Source: Aquarana catesbeiana (lineage: Eukaryota; Chordata; Amphibia; Anura; Ranidae). Taken from it: 64,000 nt of DNA. Location: positions 193,774,140 to 193,838,139 of the forward strand of contig NC_133324.1 in NCBI RefSeq assembly GCF_042186555.1. The letters are read 5' to 3'. This document shows positions 45,187-59,200 of this stretch, one piece after another. The notes under the pieces are model-generated. The model did not search any database and had not been told where the DNA came from. It was given only the letters and a program-made list of their open reading frames with translations. A program made the position numbers and the translations under genes. Within the stretch, counting starts at the first letter, position 1. Each line of letters opens with the position of its first letter.

Positions 45187-46117
45187 ACAGAGTCCATTTA
45201 ATGGAGAAACCGATAAACATTGGCCACTGTGTAGGTGTGTTTCCAAATAAAATGTGCAGGTGTTCAAATCAGTGCAGCACCTCCACCATCAAACTATTTA
45301 GCCGCTCACCTTATAGATATAACCCCTAAAATCAGGATGGTCAATATGCGCTTTGCCCTATGGGGCAATAAGGATCCTCTGATGGTAAGAAGCACTCAAA
45401 AGTAACGGTTCCTTTGCAGTATATATAAAACAAACAGAACCACATATAGTGCTCTCTGCTAAAATCGATATATAATAAAGGATAAAAGAAAAGTCCACCC
45501 AGGACGTAACGTGTACGGGAGAGGAGCCACCTATGACATCACCTGTGGCCATCGGTTATAATAAAGGGTAAAAGAAACTCACAAATCCAGCACTTGCATC
45601 AAAGGGCAAAACACGAGCGCTCCAAGATTACATCTCAATGTGGAAAGATGGCCACAGCCTCTGCAAACTATAAATCTATCTCTGGCCACAAGGGGGGTGT
45701 GTTAAGGTACCCTGTGTCACACACCACGGATGCATGTCCGATGCTCTATCTTGCCAGACCAACGGTGGAAGGGCTTGTGTATGGTGCTTTGTTGCTGGCA
45801 GGTGCAGAGCAGCAAGACTAGCCTGTACTGTTCATGAGCTGCCTATGAAATTAGATTCATGGGTGGGGAAAGACTGATAGGGTTCTGAAGAAAGCATCCA
45901 CCCACTCTTTGCATGACATCATTGCTGCAGATTGTGGGACTACAAGGGGTTGTTACATGGTCATCCTGTTCAGGGGAACGCAGGGGCAGCCAGTCGTATG
46001 AAGCAGAAATGCAGGGCCAGAGGAAATATTTAACCTACATTAATTGATTTATGGTCACTTTTGAAGAAAGCAAAGCATGTTTCAAGTAGGCTATGAGAGG
46101 ACTATTGCACACATACT
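44996..46117. other. Non-coding, hairpin at the left and no gene
   Basis: An inverted repeat at about 44997-45143 pairs gtaaatatgtgaaagtg with cactttcacatatttac-like sequence (ctttcacatatttac), and actgaatagtg with cactattcagt. A short (TA)n run follows at about 45156-45178. The rest has no recognised feature. Confidence 0.55.
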
Positions 46118-46395
46118 TTAACCCCTTCCCGCCGATCGCCCCCGGCCTTTACGAGTTCTAAATGCCGGGAGGCGAGGGCAGGCATTCCGGTCATGTGACC
46201 ACTATGATTGGCTGTCACATGACCGGAAAGCTCCTGAGTGCAAATAGGCATTTAGGAGTTTCCATTTCCAAACCGGTAAGTGCGCTCTCAGCACAGAATT
46301 GTTTACAATTCGGATGCATATATGTGGCCTCTCTGTGTTAAAGCCCACCTGTCGATACTCCACATATATGCATACAACTGGTGGGAACAGGTTAA
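46118..46395. mobile_element. Short TTAA-flanked MITE
   Basis: TTAA at 46118-46121 and 46392-46395; ends CCCCTTCCCGCC and GGTGGGAACAGG are inverted. It contains cggtcatgtgacc / ggtcacatgaccg-type stems. About 280 bp, near the donor side of the ccdc112 exon at 46484. Confidence 0.75.
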
Positions 46396-46483
46396 TTGTT
46401 GCACTTGCAGTTCAGCTGTATAAATACTTTGTTATGGTTTAACATGTCAGCTGCCATAGATTATTAATTATATATATAATTAC

Positions 46484-46602
46484 CGATGAGGAATGTGTAA
46501 AAGTGGAGTTGTTCCCGACGGCCCTGTATTTTTGAAGCGCTCTTCCCATCCTTTTGTAAGCTTACATAGCCTGGAAGGATCTCTATCAACATGAACTTGT
46601 AC
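46484..46602 (-). CDS. ccdc112: ccdc112 exon f (conserved C-terminal block)
   Basis: 119 bp, acceptor ttatag and donor gtaat. It reads DRDPSRLCKLTKGWEERF, then GPSGTTPLLHIPH and two bases of the next codon. The conserved tail confirms identity. One more short coding exon is expected downstream but not recognised. Confidence 0.92.
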
Positions 46603-49600
46603 CTATAATAAAAATAGAATTTTAGAATGTGGATTAAAATAAAAACTGGAGAGTTGCCCCTAGGTTTTGACAAGTACCCGCTTCCACTTCTGCCCAGGTT
46701 GCAAAGGTAATTCCAGCAGAAGTACACCCACCCCAAACCACAACCTTCTGGGACACACTACAGGTCCCAAAAGGCTGTGAGACCATTCACAAAATGCAGC
46801 TTGCGAATGCGCAGTGGGCAGCGACTGTGAGACTGTAAGGAGTCACAGGTGGCTGCCCAACGTCGAGGACTCGAAGACTGGCGAAGAACCAGTCCAGGTG
46901 AAGAGGGCGCTAGATCCTTGGACAGGTGAGTGTCTGTTTATTAAAAGTCAGCAGCTACAGTTTTTGTAGCTGCTGACTTAAGCTCCCCTTTAACCTGTTT
47001 TAGTCTAATATCACACATTAAAGAGGAAGTCCAGCCTAGGCTTGTTTGGCTGGGCTTCTCATATGGGTCACAGGAGTGCAAGTCCGCTCTCTGCTGACGT
47101 CACGGATATCAGTCCAGGCACCGAATCAACTCAACAATGGGAGTCTGGATCCGCCAGGTGCCTGGACTGATGCCCACCTGGACTTTACAAGGGGTTCTAT
47201 GCATTAAGATAAAAAAAACCTACTGTGTGCAGCAGCCCCCCCCTCCTCAGCCCCCCTAATACTTACCTGAGCCCCACCTCTGTCCACAAATTCCTCAGTG
47301 ATCTGGGACTCTCCTACTGATTGGCTGAGTCACAGCAGTGGAGCCATTGGCTCCCGCTGCTGTCAAAGTCAGTTAGCCAATAAGAAGAGAAAGTGGGCGG
47401 GGCCAAACTAGGGCTCTGTGTCTGAATAGACACAGAGAGCTGTGACTTGGCTTGGGTGCCTCCATGGCAAGCTGCTTGCTGTGGGGGCACTCAACAGGAG
47501 GAAGGGGCCAGGAGCACACAAGAGGGACCCGAGAAGAGAAGGATCTGGGCTGCTCTGTGCAAATCCACTGCACAGGGCAGGTAAGTATAAGTGTTTGTTA
47601 TTTTTAGAGAAAAAAACGAGACTTTACAATCACTTAACTTAATATCAGGTTACCTTTTCTTTTAATTTCTCCAGTCGCTTCTCTTTTTCTTTCGCTTCTT
47701 CTTCTTTGGCTCTTTTTTCTTGCACTTTTTCCTCAATTTTTCTCTGATCCTGAAACAGGGTTACATAAGTCATTAAAATTCTGAAAAATATCTGCAAACG
47801 CTTTGTGGCAGAAGAAAATTAAATGCACCTTTTACTGTTTACAAACTAAAATATCCCAGTGAGAGATGCGATTAGTCTTAGACGTCCAGAAAAACACTTG
47901 TTGGTTTATTTTTTCTATCAGTGCCCCATTGTAGAGATTTCCCTTCACTTTCTGTCCAAGTGATGCAACAGGAAGAGCATTCTCTGATTGGATGAGGTGG
48001 AGAAGGAAGGCAGTGGCGTCCCAATCCCCACCTCATTCAATCAAGATGACACTTTGCATCTATTGAAAAAATTGAAAGTGCTCTCTTAATGGTGCAGGTG
48101 CTGAGCAAGCGACCTCCTGTGTTCAGTAAGTACAGTGTAGCTGCTCAGCGTGGGACTTGAAAGCTAGCAGCAATCACTGTAGTAGCAATTACTACTACAG
48201 TAATGTCCAGCTTCCAGGTATGAAACAAATACTTAGAGAATGGTACAAGTTGGACAAATGTAACTATGTGAAAAAAGCCATATATTCAGTTCAGCTTTAA
48301 AAGAGAAGTATGGGAATGCTTTATTTTTCTTGAATCATGCTTAGCTAGGTGGATGCTGCATCTGTCCCCCGCTGGATTGAACACTGAGAACCAAGCGATC
48401 AAACAGCGCCGATCGCTCGGTCCTCAAAGCTTCGTGAGCAGGTGATGGACTGTCAGTCATCCATGCTCTGCCCCTCGCTGCTCAGTGGAACGATGGGTTG
48501 TGGAGGGGGCGGGATAGGCCACTGACAGCCTAAGCTGGGTGCCGCTCCAGGCATGTGGGAAAATCCCAACCATATGGTTGCCATCTTTCCCAAGCCTGGA
48601 CCAGCTCTGTGGATGTCAGCCGACAGCAGACTTTAGCCCGCTGTCTGCTGAAAACAGGTCACAGGAGTCTGGAATGATCTGCACTCCTGTGATCCACAGG
48701 AGAAGTATAGGCAAATGAGCTTTGGAAGTACTTCTCCTTTTAATAGCTGTCAAAAGCAGGCTACATTTGCCCATCAAAGCCCTTAAACACAGGTTCTTAG
48801 CCAGTTGTTACCAAACAAGTATCCCATTGCAGGATTTGCCCTCAACTCTTGTCCTGGTGACAAATGTAACAATTTGATTTTCCATCATTTTCTGTATTGG
48901 TGATAATGGTCACTAAAGAGAGTGAATCTACCTAATCGGGACACAGACAACAAAAAAAATGTACAGGGGTCTTCATCCCTAGTCTAGTCAAAAAACAAAA
49001 AAAAAAAAAAAACAAAAAACTAAATTTTGGCTTTGCGTACACTATAGCCAAACATATGCTGCAAATTGCTATTAATATTATCCAGAATGTTAAATAGTTG
49101 AAATAAAAATTACATTGGTATTGCCTAGTTCAAAATCTCTGTCTATGGTCTGTGTCCTGTACTAAATTTACAAACACACAGGCTGCTTTAACACAATACA
49201 ATTTAGATTTCACTTAGCCAATAAAATAGAGAGATTGCTCGTTTGATTTGGCATATGTATTCAAATTCAGTACTATTAAAATTTCACTGTAGTTTCATTT
49301 TGTCTCATTTTAACTATTGCTTATCCAAATAAACTAACACAAACAACTATAAATGACAATAAGGCATTTTGTTAACAGTCTACTGAAATGCAGGGGTTTC
49401 TAAAACCATAGTGGCACTGTGACAAAAGGAGTTAAATTCTGAATTATCTGCTCTAATACATGTGTTTCCACAGGGGTGTGTGCCAGTGAACTGGTTTCCA
49501 AAATGAATACCCCTTTAACATATATGATCCATAATTCTACTGTAAAATATTTTGTGGTACTGTATAAGTAAAGAATTTACCCTGTCCTGAAATCTATAGA

Positions 49601-50174
49601 TCTCCATTGCAGCCAGCCTCCTCTTCTCCTCCCTCTCAGCTTCTTCCCTCATCTCTCTTTCCAGCTGTAGAAACTCTTCTTGCTCCTTCCTAATTCTTGC
49701 ATGTTCTTCCACTATGAGTTTGACTTCCAGCTGCCGCTGGCGCTCCTTTCTCTGTTTTCTCTGCTGATCTTCCTCTTCTTTTAGCTCTGCCTCAAGCTTT
49801 GCGGCAGCCTCTATTTCCTTCTGCCTCTTCCAGGCCTCTATTTCCTGCTGCCGTTTCCTTCTTTCTTCTTCTAACTTCTGCTTCTGAGCTTCATCCTTTT
49901 GTTGCTTATCAGATTCTGTTATTTCTTTGGTCTTTTCTTGAATTTTTGATATTTCTTGTTTTTCTTGCTGTTTCCTAGATTTCCACTTGTAAATAGCCTA
50001 ACAGTAAAAAACACAAAACAAAGAAAAAAATGCAAAGTTCAGTAAACAAACCTGCCAAAATTTAGGCTCGGTTCACACGTCTGGTGCAGTTTCATTCACC
50101 GGTTAAGGTGTAATTCAGGTGCAAATTTTTACTTGAAATCGCACCTGAACCAGACAGAAAAATATACAGGACTC

Positions 50175-50206
<32 letters not shown>

Positions 50207-53200
50207 ACAGTGGGCACGAACATATGTGAACCAACTCCATAGAGAGCCAGTTCGGCTCACATCATGCGAATCGGAAGTGGTTCAAAATGCATCCAATTCG
50301 CATAGATGTGAACCGAGCCTTATGCCCCATACACACGATCAGAAATTCCGTCAGAAAAAACTTGGATGGTTTTTCTGACAGAATTCCACTGAAGCTTGCC
50401 TTGCATACACACGGTCACACAAAAGTTCTCTGAACTTTCGACCATCAAGAACACAGTGACGTACAACACCACGACGAGCCGAGAAAATGAAGTTCAATGC
50501 TTCCGAGCATGCGTCGAATTGTTTCCAAGCATGCGTGAGATTTTTTGCGCGTCCGAATTGCATACAGACAAACGCATTTTAGGATAGGAACTTTTTCCAA
50601 CCGAAAAATAGAGAACCTGCTCTCAATCTTTTGCTGGCTGGCATTCTGCCAGCAAAAGTCCTATGGAGCATACACACGGTCGGAATTTCTGACCAAAAGC
50701 TCACATCCGACTTTTGCTGGCGGAATTTCTGATCATGTGTACGGGGCATTAGTGTTTTAAGCCCTTTAGGTAAAAAACGTATTTACAAACACTGAGTACC
50801 TAGACTTTTATAATGCACAGATATGCTACAAAACTTTAATTTTACATTTCCGATATTGAATATTTTCCTAAAATGAACACATTTTGCATGGTAAAATGTT
50901 TGCACAGTTACAGTACTACATTTGAGTTAATATAAAACTCAGTTTATCATAAAACACACTTTAAACATGCAACATACACTGTACAACAATATAAAGTAAC
51001 AGAACTTTATAAAAAGTAAAATGTTGCTCACTTCCTTTTTCTTTTCTTCCAAAAAGAGAAGCTCCTGATACCAGGCCTCATGTAGCTGGATGTCCTCCCG
51101 TGTCCTGCTAGGCAAGTATGCCAGGGCCTCTTCCAAGTAACCAGGCTTACATTTGTGTTTGGTCCACACTTTCAGGAAGCTCTGGTGGTCATAGTCATCC
51201 CATCCTCCCAGACGGCCTCCAGTCTGCTGCAGAAATTTTTCAAAAGCCACCACTTCTTCTGGGAGCTGGCTGGAGAGAATGCCACCCGACAGGGCTTTTC
51301 CAGAAGGAGCCTTGAAGGATCTTTCAGGTGGATTAATGAATGATGCCTCTATTTTTTTCTCCATGGCAGTCAGCTCAATTAAGGTGGTCTTTTCTTCCTT
51401 TAATAGGTCTTCATAACTAAAGCCATCCAAGATAATTACATTTTGCTTCTGTAAATTCATTTTTACATCCACTTAGCTAGGTACATATGCAAAGATACAG
51501 TTTATCTGAAATGTTAGTAAACAATAACTTGGTCTGAGAACCACCCATTAATGTTGTTTTCTGTGAAGTTTAAACCAGTGGCGAAGGTAGACATTCTTTC
51601 ACCCAGGGCAAAGACTCTGTGTCAATAGGGCAGAGGTTGGTGTCAGTAGTTTTTAATACTTTGTAAAAACATGGAAAATGAGAGAGAAAGAGAGAAAGAG
51701 AGAAAGAGAGAAAGAGAGAAAGAGAGAAAGAGAGAAAGAGAGAAAGAGAGAAAGAGAGAAAGAGAGAAAGAGAGAGAGATTTCCCCCATATTACACCAGG
51801 AGACCCCCACAATTACAGCTTTCAGATGCCTGCAATGTACCTGTATGCCATCAACAGGGTTCCCTGATCACTTCATTATCTGTGGAGAAGGAGTCAGTGG
51901 TTTGTCATATCATCTAATATCACGGACTCCTTTCACCTGCCTGTTGGCTCCATCAGCTGCATACAGCGCTCACAGGTGAGCTAATTCCGGCATCAGGTAG
52001 GGTGATGCCACCTCCTCCACTCCCCTCACCGTCAGTCCTCTGCTTGTCCTGCTTTCTCCTCCACTCCTATACTAAGCTCCCCTCACCCTCCCGCCAGGCA
52101 GTGCCTGAAGTTTACCCCTGGCTACAGGTTGTGAGCAGACCCAAAAATAGATAGCTTCATGGTCCGCATCAATACCAACCCCCTGCCTGTCAGTAAGGCA
52201 GAAGCCAGAAGCTCCTAGTGCATTCCTCCACTTTGTCCTGGCTAGGAGAAAGGAATCCTCAGCTCCCTCCTCCTGTGTTGCATGCTTGCAGATCCTCCTT
52301 CTAGAGGTTCAGAAGCACTGTCCTGGCAGGGAATAACAGGGGGAGAGAGAACACAGTCCTCACCTCCTCTGGCTCTCTCTACTCCTCACTCCCAGCACTG
52401 GGCTGACAGGAGAAGTTATACTGCTCTCACTGCTCCTGTCAGCAGTGCCCCTCTCAATGCAGCGCCCGGGTCACCCTAGTTTCAGCTCTGGTTTAAACTA
52501 AAGGCTTGTTCACACCAGCATGCTGCGGAAATGCACATGTCAGTGCTTTGCAGTGCCATTTATGTTGATTGTTTTGTACAAGGTTTGTTGCGAACTGGGA
52601 AAAATGCAGCATGCACTGACATTTTTTATTTTAAATCAGATTTTTTTATTACATTTTTTAAAAGCAGTACACACAGAACACATACACAACCTGTCTACAA
52701 TCTAGTCACAGTGGGTCAATAAAAGCAAAAGAAACAGATAATATGTTGGAGGGGTGTTAGAGATAATATGTGAATTGCAGCCCATTCAATTTTAATGGGA
52801 TGCCTAACACAATGTGCCTCATTGCATGGAAATGGTAAGTTTAACAGGTAGGGAGTATAACAATTCTGATATGCAAGCTCCCTCAGGACTCCGAAGGTCT
52901 TATTTATAAAAATGCCTGAACCCGTCTGTGTGGCACAAAGCTACCACGTGTTCAAGTTAGAAAAAAAATAAAGATGGTGGGTAACCAGGGGACAATATAC
53001 GCTTTAAGTACTATGCTATAACACAGAGAATGCCGTGACTGAAGAAGGTTGTGATCACCAACCAATATGTATAGCATACAAACGTGGTTGCAAACACAAA
53101 GCTTACACCGGAAACACTGTACGTGTAGCCTGGGCTTGGTGTAGGCCGGTGTTATCCTTTTATAACTATAAAATATCCATAATAACTAAACTATTTTAAA

Positions 53201-56200
53201 AACACAATGGTGGGTGATTTAATGCCTCAGCATAAAAATAAATTATTCTCCTTAATTCCTTAACCACTTGCCGACCGCCTAACGTAGATATACGTCGGCA
53301 GAATGGCACGGGCAGGCAGAATCACGTACCTGTACGTGATCTGCCTCCCGCGGGCGGGGGGTCCAATCGGACCCCCCCCCGGTGCCAGCGGCGGTCGGCA
53401 TTTCACTGGGAGCGTTGGGAGGTGAGGGGGAGACCATCCGATCGTGGCCCCCCCTCGCGATCGCTCCCAGCCAATCGGAATCCTCCCCTGCCTGTGTGTA
53501 GTTTCACACAGGCAGAGGATGTGATGTCATCTCTCCTCGGCTTGGCAGTTTCCGTTCCAGCGCCGAGGAGAGAAGACATGTAAGTGCACAAAACACTACA
53601 CACACACACACACACACAGTAGAACATGCCAGGCACATAAAACACCCCGATCCCCCCCCCCAACCACCCCCCCCCCGTCACAAACTGACACCAAGCAGTA
53701 TTTTTTTTTTTCTGATTACTGATTGGTGTCAGTTTGTGACAGTTACAGTGTTAGGGCAGTGAGTGGTAGCCCCCTTTAGGTCTAGGGTACCCCCCTAACC
53801 CCCCCTAATAAAGTTTTAACCCCTTGATCACCCCCTGTCACCAGTGTCACTAAGCGATCATTTTTCAGATCGCTGTATTAGTATCGCTGGTGACGCTAGT
53901 TAGGGAGGTAAATATTTAGGTTCGCCGTCAGCATTTAATAGCGTCAGGGACCCCCATATACTATCTAATAAATGTTTTAACCCCTTGATTGCCCCCTAGT
54001 TAACCCTTTCACCACTGATCACCTATAAGTGTTACGGGTGAAGCTGGTTAGTTCGTTTATTTTTTATAGTGTCAGGGCACCCGCCGTTTATTACCGAATA
54101 AAGGTTTAGCCCCCTGATCGCCCGGCGGTGATATGCGTCGCCCCAGGCAGCGTCAGATTAGCGCCAGTACCGCTAACACCCACGCACGCAGCATACGCCT
54201 CCCTTAGTGGTATAGTATCTGTACGGATCAATATCTGATCCGATCAGATCTATACTAGCGTCCCCAGCAGTTTAGGGTTCCCAAAAACGCAGTGTTAGCG
54301 GGATCAGCCCAGATACCTGCTAGCACCTGCATTTTTCCCCTCCGCCTGGCCCAGCCCAGCCCACCCAAGTGCAGTATCGATCGATCACTGTCACTTACTA
54401 AACAAATAACTGCAGTGTTCGCAGAGTCAGGCCTGATCCCTGCGATCGCTAACAGTTTTCTTGGTAGCATTTTGGTGAACTGGCAAGCACCAGCCCCAGG
54501 CAGTGTCAGGTTAGCGCCAGTACCGCTAACATCCAAGCACGCACCGTACACCTCCCTTAGTGGTATAGTATCTGAACGGATCAATATCTGATCCGATCAG
54601 ATCTATACTAGCATCCCCAGCAGTTTAGGGTTCCCAAACACGCAGTGTTAGCGGGATCAGCCCAGATACCTGTTAGCACCTGCGTTTTGCCCCTCCGCCC
54701 GGCCCAGCCCAGCCCACCCAAGTGCAGTATCAATCGATCACTGTCACTTACAAAACACTAAACGCATAACTGCAGCATTCGCAGAGTCAGGCCTGATCCC
54801 TGCGATCGCTAACAGTTTTTTTGGTAGCGTTTTGGTGAACTGGCAAGCACCAGCCCCAGGCAGCGTCAGGTTAGCGCCAGTACCGCTAACACCCACGCAC
54901 GCACCGTACACCTCCCTTGGTGGTATAGTATCTGATCGGATCAATATCTGATCTGATCAGATCTATACTAGCGTCCCCAGCAGTTTAGGGTTCCCAAAAA
55001 CGCAGTGTTAGCGGGATCAGCCCAGATACCTGCTAGCACCTGCGTTTTTCCCCTCCGCCTGGCCCAGCCCAGCCCACCCAAGTGCAGTATCGATCGATCA
55101 CTGTCACTTACTAAACAAATAACTGCAGTGTTCGCAGAGTCAGGCCTGATCCCTGCGATCGCTAACAGTTTTCTTGGTAGCATTTTGGTGAACTGGCAAG
55201 CACCAGCCCCAGGCAGTGTCAGGTTAGCGCCAGTACCGCTAACATCCAAGCACGCACCGTACACCTCCCTTAGTGGTATAGTATCTGAACGGATCAATAT
55301 CTGATCCGATCAGATCTATACTAGCATCCCCAGCAGTTTAGGGTTCCCAAACACGCAGTGTTAGCGGGATCAGCCCAGATACCTGTTAGCACCTGCGTTT
55401 TGCCCCTCCGCCCGGCCCAGCCCAGCCCACCCAAGTGCAGTATCAATCGATCACTGTCACTTACAAAACACTAAACGCATAACTGCAGCATTCGCAGAGT
55501 CAGGCCTGATCCCTGCGATCGCTAACAGTTTTTTTGGTAGCGTTTTGGTGAACTGGCAAGCACCAGCCCCAGGCAGCGTCAGGTTAGCGCCAGTACCGCT
55601 AACACCCATGCACGCACCGTACACCTCCCTTGGTGGTATAGTATCTGATCGGATCAATATCTGATCTGATCAGATCTATACTAGCGTCCCCAGCAGTTTA
55701 GGGTTCCCACAAACGCAGTGTTAGCGGGATCAGCCCAGATACCTGCTAGCACCTGCGTTTTTCCCCTCCGCCCGGCCCAGCCCAGCCCACCCAAGTGCAG
55801 TATCGATCGATCACTGTCACTTACAAAACACTAAACAAATAACTGCAGCGTTCGCAGAGTCAGGCCTGATCCCTGCGATCGCTAACAGTTTTCTTGGTAG
55901 CGTTTTGGTGAACTGGCAAGCACCAGCTCCAGGCAGCGTCAGGTTAGCGCCAGTACCGCTAACACCCAAGCACGCACCGTACACCTCCCTTAGTGGTATA
56001 GTATCTGAACGGATCAATATCTGATCCGATCAGATCTATACTAGCGTCCCCAGCAGTTTAGGGTTCCCACAAACGCAGTGTTAGCGGGATCAGCCCAGAT
56101 ACCTGCTAGCACCTGCGTTTTGCCCCTCCGCCCAGCCCACCCAAGTGCAGTATCGATCGATCACTGACACTTACAAAACACTAAACGCATAACTGCAGCG

Positions 56201-59200
56201 TTCGAAGAGTCAGGCCTGATCCCTGCGATCGCTAACAGTTTTTTTTGTAGCGTTTTGGTGAACTGGCAAGCACCAGCAGCCTAGTACACCCCGGTCGTAG
56301 TCAAACCCGCACTGCAGTAACACTTGGTGACGTGGCGAGTCCCATAAGTGCAGTTCAAGCTGGTGAGGTGGCAAGCACAAGTAGTGTCCCGCTGCCACCA
56401 AAAAGACAAACACAGGCCCGTCGTGCCCAGAATGCCCTTCCTGCTGCATTCGCCAATCCTAATTGGGAACCCACCACTTCTGCAGCGCCCGTACTTCCCC
56501 CATTCACATCCCCAACCAAATGCAGTCGGCTGCATGAGAGGCATTTTCTTTATGTCCTCCCGAGTACCCCTACCCAACGAACCCCCCCAAAAAAGATGTC
56601 GTGTCTGCAGCAAGCGCGGATATAGGCGTGACACCCGCTATTATTGTCTCTCCTGTCCTGACAATCCTGGTCTTTGCATTGGTGAATGTTTTGAACGCTA
56701 CCATTCACTAGTTGATTATTAGCGTAGGGTACAGCATTGCACAAACTAGGCACACTTTCACAGGGTCTCCCAAGATGCCATCGCATTTTGAGAGACCCGA
56801 ACCTGGAACCGGTTACAGTTATAAAAGTTACAGTTACAAAAAAAAGTGTAAAAAAAAAAAAAAAAAAAACCACAAACAAAAATATAAAATAAAAAATAAT
56901 AGTTGTCGTTTTATTGTTCTTTCTCTCTCTATTCTCTCTATTGTTCTGCTCTTTTTTACTGTATTCTATTCTGCAATGTTTTATTGTTATTATGTTTTAT
57001 CATGTTTCCTTTTCAGGTATGCAATTTTTTATACTTTACCGTTTACTGTGCTTTATTGTTAACCATTTTTTTGTCTTCAGGTACGCCATTCACGACTTTG
57101 AGTGGTTATACCAGAATGATGCCTGCAGGTTTAGGTATCATCTTGGTATCATTCTTTTCAGCCAGCGGTCGGCTTTCATGTAAAAGCAATCCTAGCGGCT
57201 AATTAGCCTCTAGACTGCTTTTACAAGCAGTGGGAGGGAATGCCCCCCCCCAACGTCTTCCGTGTTTTTCTCTGGCTCTCCTGTCTCAACAGGGAACCTG
57301 AGAATGCAGCCGGTGATTCAGCCAGCTGACCATAGAGCTGATCAGAGACCAGAGTGGCTCCAATCATCTCTATGGCCTAAGAAACCGGAAGCTACGAGCA
57401 TTTTATGACTTAGATTTCGCCGGATGTAAACAGCGCCATTGGGAAATTGGGAAAGCATTTTATCACACCGATCTTGGTGTGGTCAGATGCTTTGAGGGCA
57501 GAGGAGAAATCTAGGGTCTAATAGACCCCAATTTTTTCAAAAAAAGAGTACCTGTCACTACCTATTGCTATGATAGGGGATATTTACATTCCCTGAGATA
57601 ACAATAAAAATGATTTAAAAAAAAAAAAAAAAATGAAAGGAACAGTTTTAAAATAAGATAAAAAAAATAATAATAATAAAGAAAAAAAAAAAAAAAAAAA
57701 AAAAGCACCCCTGTCCCCCCTGCTCTCGCGCTAAGGCGAACGCAAGCGTCGGTCTGGCGTCAAATGTAAACAGAAATTGCACCATGCATGTGAGGTATCA
57801 CCGCGAACGTCAGATCGAGGGCAGTAATTTTAGCAGTAGACCTCCTCTGTAAATCTAAAGTGGTAACCTGTAAAGGCTTTTAAAGGCTTTTAAAAATGTA
57901 TTTAGTTTGTCGCCACTGCACGTTTGTGCGCAATTTTAAAGCATGTCATGTTTGGTATCCATGTACTCGGCCTAAGATCATCTTTTTTATTTCATCAAAC
58001 ATTTGGGCAATATAGTGTGTTTTAGTGCATTAAAATTTAAAAAAGTGTGTTTTTTCCCCAAAAAATGCGTTTGAAAAATCGCTGCGCAAATACTGTGTGA
58101 AAAAAAAAAATGAAACACCCACCATTTTAATCTGTAGGGCATTTGCTTTAAAAAAATATATAATGTTTGGGGGTTCAAAGTAATTTTCTTGCAAAAAAAA
58201 ATTATTTTTTTATGTAATCAAAAAGTGTCAGAAAGGGCTTTGTCTTCAAGTGGTTAGAAGAGTGGGTGATGTGTGACATAAGCTTCTAAATGTTGTGCAT
58301 AAAATGCCAAGACAGTTCAAAACCCCCCCAAATGACCCCATTTTGGAAAGTAGACACCCCAAGCTATTTGCTGAGAGGCATGTCGAGTCCATGGAATATT
58401 TTATATTGTGACACAAGTTGCGGGAAAGAGACAATTTTTTATTTTTTTTATTTTTTTTTGCGCAAAGTTGTCACTAAATGATATATTGCTCAAACATGCC
58501 ATGGGAATATGTGAAATTACACCCCAAAATACATTCTGTTGCTTCTCCTGAGTACGGGGATACCACATGTGTGAGACTTTTTGGGAGCCTAGCCGCGTAT
58601 GGGACCCCAAAAACTAAGCACCGCCTTCAGGCTTTCTAAGGCCGTAAATTTTTGATTTCACTCTTCACTGCCTATCACAGTTTCGGAGGCCATGGAATGC
58701 CCAGGTGGCAAACCCCCCCCCCCCCAAATGACCCCATTTTGGAAAGTAGACACCCCAAGCTATTTGATGAGAGGTATAGTGAGTATTTTGCAGACCTCAC
58801 TTTTTGTCACAAAGTTTTGAAAATTGAAAAAAGAAAAAAAAAAAAAAAAATGTTTTTTCTCGTCTTTCTTTATTTTCAAAAACAAATGAGAGCTGCAAAA
58901 TACTCACCATGCCTCTTAGCAAATAGCTTGGGGTGTCTACTTTCCAAAATGGGGTCATTTGGGGGGGGGTTTGTGCCACCTGGGCATTCCATGGCCTCCG
59001 AAACTGTGATAGGCAGTGAAGAGTGAAATCAAAAATTTGCACCCTTACAAATCCTGAAGGCGGTGATTGGTTTTCGGGGCCCCGTACGCGGCTAGGCTCC
59101 AAAAAAGTCCCACACATGTGGTATCCCCGTACTCAGGAGAAGTAGCTAAATGTATTTTGGGGTGTAATTCCACATATGCCCATGGCCTGTGTGAGCAATA

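Noticed and set aside
51438..51475. Upstream ATG (MDVKMNLQKQN) as the start of ccdc112
   Set aside because: It lies in the intron before the acceptor at 51416; exons b and c join in phase only at that acceptor, and the conserved frame continues upstream in exons b and a.
51671..51979. Highly charged open frames rich in Arg/Glu/Lys
   Set aside because: Translation of the AGAGAAAG microsatellite.
54255..56017. Repeated 66- to 109-codon open frames that look like a protein family
   Set aside because: They recur because the DNA is a tandem repeat; both strands are open in the same units and no domain is recognisable. The plus-strand frame may once have been part of a transposase N-terminus, but this cannot be shown.
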